A stretch of 7,185 nt of DNA. Source: SYAN01 sp964406345 (GTDB lineage: Bacteria > Actinomycetota > Actinomycetes > Nanopelagicales > Nanopelagicaceae). Made by a program: the position numbers and the translations under genes. The stretch lies in NCBI GenBank assembly GCA_964406345.1, contig CAYORK010000036.1, forward strand, positions 1 through 7,185, in the 5' to 3' direction. The number at the start of each line of letters is the position of its first letter. The stretch's first letter is position 1. The notes beneath the pieces were generated by a model. That model ran no database searches. It had not been told where the DNA came from and worked only from the letters and a program-made list of their open reading frames with translations. Shown here one piece after another: positions 5,406-7,185 of this stretch.

Positions 5406-7007
5406 ATGGGACATATCGATGTCAGCGGAATCGAATTCACGCTCTCCGATGGCCGAGTCCTTCTCAATGATGTCTCCTTTCGAGTAGGGGATGGACAAAA
5501 GGCAGCACTCATTGGTCCTAATGGTGCGGGAAAGACCACCCTTATTCGAATGATCTGTGGCGATGTACAACCTGAGGCCGGTGCTATTTCCATTTCCGGT
5601 GGTCTCGGAGTGATGCGGCAGTTCATCGGACAGGTTCGCGACAAGACAACGGTTCGAGACCTCTTGCTCTCTGTCTCACCAGAGAAGGTACGGATCGTGG
5701 CAGCAAAGCTGAAGGAAGCAGAAGCAGCCATGGAGCGCGAACATGGCGAGAGAGAACAGATGGCGTATGCGACTGCGCTCTCTGATTGGGGCGATGCCGG
5801 CGGATACGATGCTGAAGTCGTCTGGGATATCTGCTGCACCGAAGCCTTGGGCAAGAGCCTTGATGAGGTCGGAGAGCGCGAGGTGAACACTCTCTCTGGC
5901 GGGGAGCAGAAGAAGCTGGTCCTTCAAGCGCTATTGCGTGGACCCGAAGAGGTTCTCATTCTCGACGAGCCAGACAACTATTTGGATGTCCCGTCAAAGC
6001 GTTGGCTTGAGGAACGCTTGAAGGAGAGCCACAAGACGATCCTCTTCATCAGCCATGATCGTGAACTTCTCTCGGCGGTTGCGAATCGAATCATCACCTT
6101 AGAACAAGGCGTCACTGGAAATACTGCCTGGATCCATGGTGCTGGTTTCAGCACATGGCATGAGGCGCGAAAGGCACGCAATGCTCGTTTTGCTGAGTTG
6201 ATGTTGCGCTGGGAGCAAGAACATGCTCGTCTGAAGGAACTCGTTCTCACTTTGCGTAATCAAGCCAAGAGCTCACCGGATATGGCCTCGAAGTACCGGG
6301 CAATGCAGACTCGCCTTCGCAAGTTCGAAGAGATCGGACCACCTCCCGCCCCACCAATCGAGCAAGATGTGAAGGTTGGCCTGACTGGTGGAAGGACAGG
6401 GGAGCGAGTCATCACGTGTCAGGGGCTTTCTATCAATGAGTTGACTGAGCCATTCGATCTCGAAGTCTTCTACGGTGATCGAGTAGCGATCCTAGGAAAG
6501 AACGGGACAGGTAAGTCCCACTTCCTTCGCCTTCTTGGTGGCGATGAGAGCATGGATGTGCGCGGTACTTGGAAACTCGGTGCGCGTGTGAAGCCAGGTT
6601 ATTTCGCCCAAACACATGCTCATCCTGAGTTCATCGGGAAGACGCTCCTTGAAATTCTATGGTCAGAACACTCACTCCAACTTGGTCCTGCCAAGAGCGT
6701 TCTTGGACGATATGAACTGGACCAACAGGCTGAGCAGAAGTTCCAGACACTTTCCGGTGGACAGCAGGCTCGATTCCAAATCCTCTTGCTCGAACTTCAG
6801 GGAGCCACACTTCTCTTGTTGGACGAACCCACTGACAATCTGGACCTGGCTTCAGCCGAAGCGCTAGAAAAAGCGCTCAGCTTTTTTCAGGGGACGGTCT
6901 TGGCCGTGACACATGATCGTTGGTTTACGAAGGGCTTCTCTCGCTACTTCGTCTTCGGGGGAGACAAGAGAGTTTTTGAGAGCAATGAGCCTGTCTGGGA
7001 GTACTAG
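5406..7007 (+). CDS. ABC-F family ATP-binding protein (ribosome-associated type)
   Basis: This 533-residue protein has two ABC ATPase domains and no membrane segments, the ABC-F arrangement. ABC-F proteins bind the ribosomal E site and act in translation control or antibiotic protection; which role applies here cannot be told. Domain 1 has Walker A GPNGAGKTT (37-45), signature LSGGEQ (163-168), Walker B and D-loop LILDEPDNYLD (184-194) and switch His217. A charged, helical interdomain linker (about 252-310) contains the likely coiled coil and a PPPAPP segment (312-317). Domain 2 has GKNGTGKS (364-371), LSGGQQAR (449-456), LLLDEPTDNLD (470-480) and THDR with His503. DEPDNYLD and DEPTDNLD replace the usual DEPTNHLD; the catalytic glutamates remain. 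The ATG lies 2 nt after the DUF218 stop with little Shine-Dalgarno, suggesting coupling. Its TAG is shared with a convergent gene. Confidence 0.95.
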   Translation: MGHIDVSGIEFTLSDGRVLLNDVSFRVGDGQKAALIGPNGAGKTTLIRMICGDVQPEAGAISISGGLGVMRQFIGQVRDKTTVRDLLLSVSPEKVRIVAAKLKEAEAAMEREHGEREQMAYATALSDWGDAGGYDAEVVWDICCTEALGKSLDEVGEREVNTLSGGEQKKLVLQALLRGPEEVLILDEPDNYLDVPSKRWLEERLKESHKTILFISHDRELLSAVANRIITLEQGVTGNTAWIHGAGFSTWHEARKARNARFAELMLRWEQEHARLKELVLTLRNQAKSSPDMASKYRAMQTRLRKFEEIGPPPAPPIEQDVKVGLTGGRTGERVITCQGLSINELTEPFDLEVFYGDRVAILGKNGTGKSHFLRLLGGDESMDVRGTWKLGARVKPGYFAQTHAHPEFIGKTLLEILWSEHSLQLGPAKSVLGRYELDQQAEQKFQTLSGGQQARFQILLLELQGATLLLLDEPTDNLDLASAEALEKALSFFQGTVLAVTHDRWFTKGFSRYFVFGGDKRVFESNEPVWEY

Positions 7008-7185
7008 GAGTCGAAGCCCAGTCCGAATCGGTCCAAGAGTTTCAACCAGGGGTTTCTCTTTCCGGTGAGGTCTGCCCGCATCAAGGACCACTGCGTGAGC
7101 CTGATGAAGAAGAATCGAAGTGGCTCTGGTGGGAACGGGAACGGCTTCTTTTGCACCATCTCAAGCCGAGTTCGTTCTGAGTCGA
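7004..7185 (-). CDS. C-terminal end of a convergent gene, possibly an oxidoreductase (partial)
   Basis: On the minus strand a frame enters at the window edge (first full codon at 7183) and runs 59 residues to a TAG at 7006-7004. The peptide reads DSERTRLEMVQKKPFPFPPE, continues with FFFIRLTQWSLMRAD, and ends in LDRFGLGFDS. Codon choice (TTC, ATC, CTC, GAC) matches the genes around it, and no plus-strand frame here is convincing. The basic, aromatic C-terminus ending LGLGFDS reminds me of actinobacterial FAD-dependent oxidoreductases, but this is recollection, not proof, and no cofactor motif lies in the window. The stop codon overlaps the ABC-F stop tail to tail. Confidence 0.65.
   Translation of the reverse strand, partial: DSERTRLEMVQKKPFPFPPEPLRFFFIRLTQWSLMRADLTGKRNPWLKLLDRFGLGFDS

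Noticed and set aside
5285..5890. Minus-strand open frame of 201 codons across the start of the ABC-F gene
   Set aside because: It is antisense to the DUF218 end and to ABC-F Walker A, with a low-complexity Ser/Arg/Pro-rich translation; a shadow.
6861..6888. AAAAAGC/GCTTTTTT hairpin with a T6 run in the ABC-F gene, terminator-like or slippage-prone
   Set aside because: The frame continues through conserved ABC-F sequence (ALEKALSFFQGTVLAVTHDR), so neither a frameshift nor a gene end is supported; the stem is mostly A-T.
1..7185. CRISPR array, tRNA or rRNA gene, insertion sequence or phage genes
   Set aside because: No spaced repeats, tRNA cloverleaf, rRNA stretch, transposase or inverted terminal repeats were seen; the only direct repeat is the assembly overlap.

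Overview
The window is the distal part of a bacterial ribosomal-protein (alpha-operon) cluster followed by its usual downstream neighbours. Order on the + strand: infA (IF-1), rpmJ (bL36), rpsM (uS13), rpsK (uS11), rpsD (uS4), rpoA (RNA polymerase alpha), rplQ (bL17), truA, an ElyC/YdcF-type (DUF218) membrane protein, and an ABC-F ATPase. The C-terminal end of a minus-strand gene converges on the last one. The gene order, the actinobacterial look of bL17 and IF-1, and GTG/TTG starts point to an actinobacterium. The moderate G+C (by eye only a little over half) and a four-cysteine (zinc-type) S4 argue against the classic high-G+C families and fit a deep branch such as Acidimicrobiia; this is inference. 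A 100-N scaffold gap flanked by an exact 55-nt overlap shows the sequence is a short-read assembly, probably a metagenome bin.

Positions 1-121 hold the edge of an upstream gene or its leader, rich in small hairpins. From 122 to 3575 are seven translation and transcription genes, tightly spaced or overlapping except in three places. Two of these carry RNA structure. The 126-nt rpmJ-rpsM spacer can fold into a four-helix junction plus a 7-bp pseudoknot just upstream of the rpsM ribosome-binding site. The rpsD-rpoA spacer has a 9-bp hairpin and a competing long-range pairing that ends next to the rpoA Shine-Dalgarno sequence.

A strong intrinsic-terminator-like hairpin lies about 40 nt after rplQ, but inside the first codons of truA, which has no other usable start. 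truA, the DUF218 gene and the ABC-F gene are then packed head to tail (8-nt overlap, then a 2-nt gap). The DUF218 gene is broken only by the assembly gap: merging the 55-nt overlap restores one 259-residue protein. The ABC-F gene ends in a CTAG palindrome that supplies the stop codon for both it and the convergent minus-strand gene.

Together the genes supply translation initiation (IF-1), ribosome assembly (S13, S11, S4, L36, L17), transcription (alpha), tRNA pseudouridylation (TruA), a probable envelope function (DUF218) and a ribosome-associated ATPase (ABC-F). The most interesting candidate for something undescribed is the structured rpsM leader; S4, encoded two genes later, is a natural candidate ligand by analogy with other bacteria.
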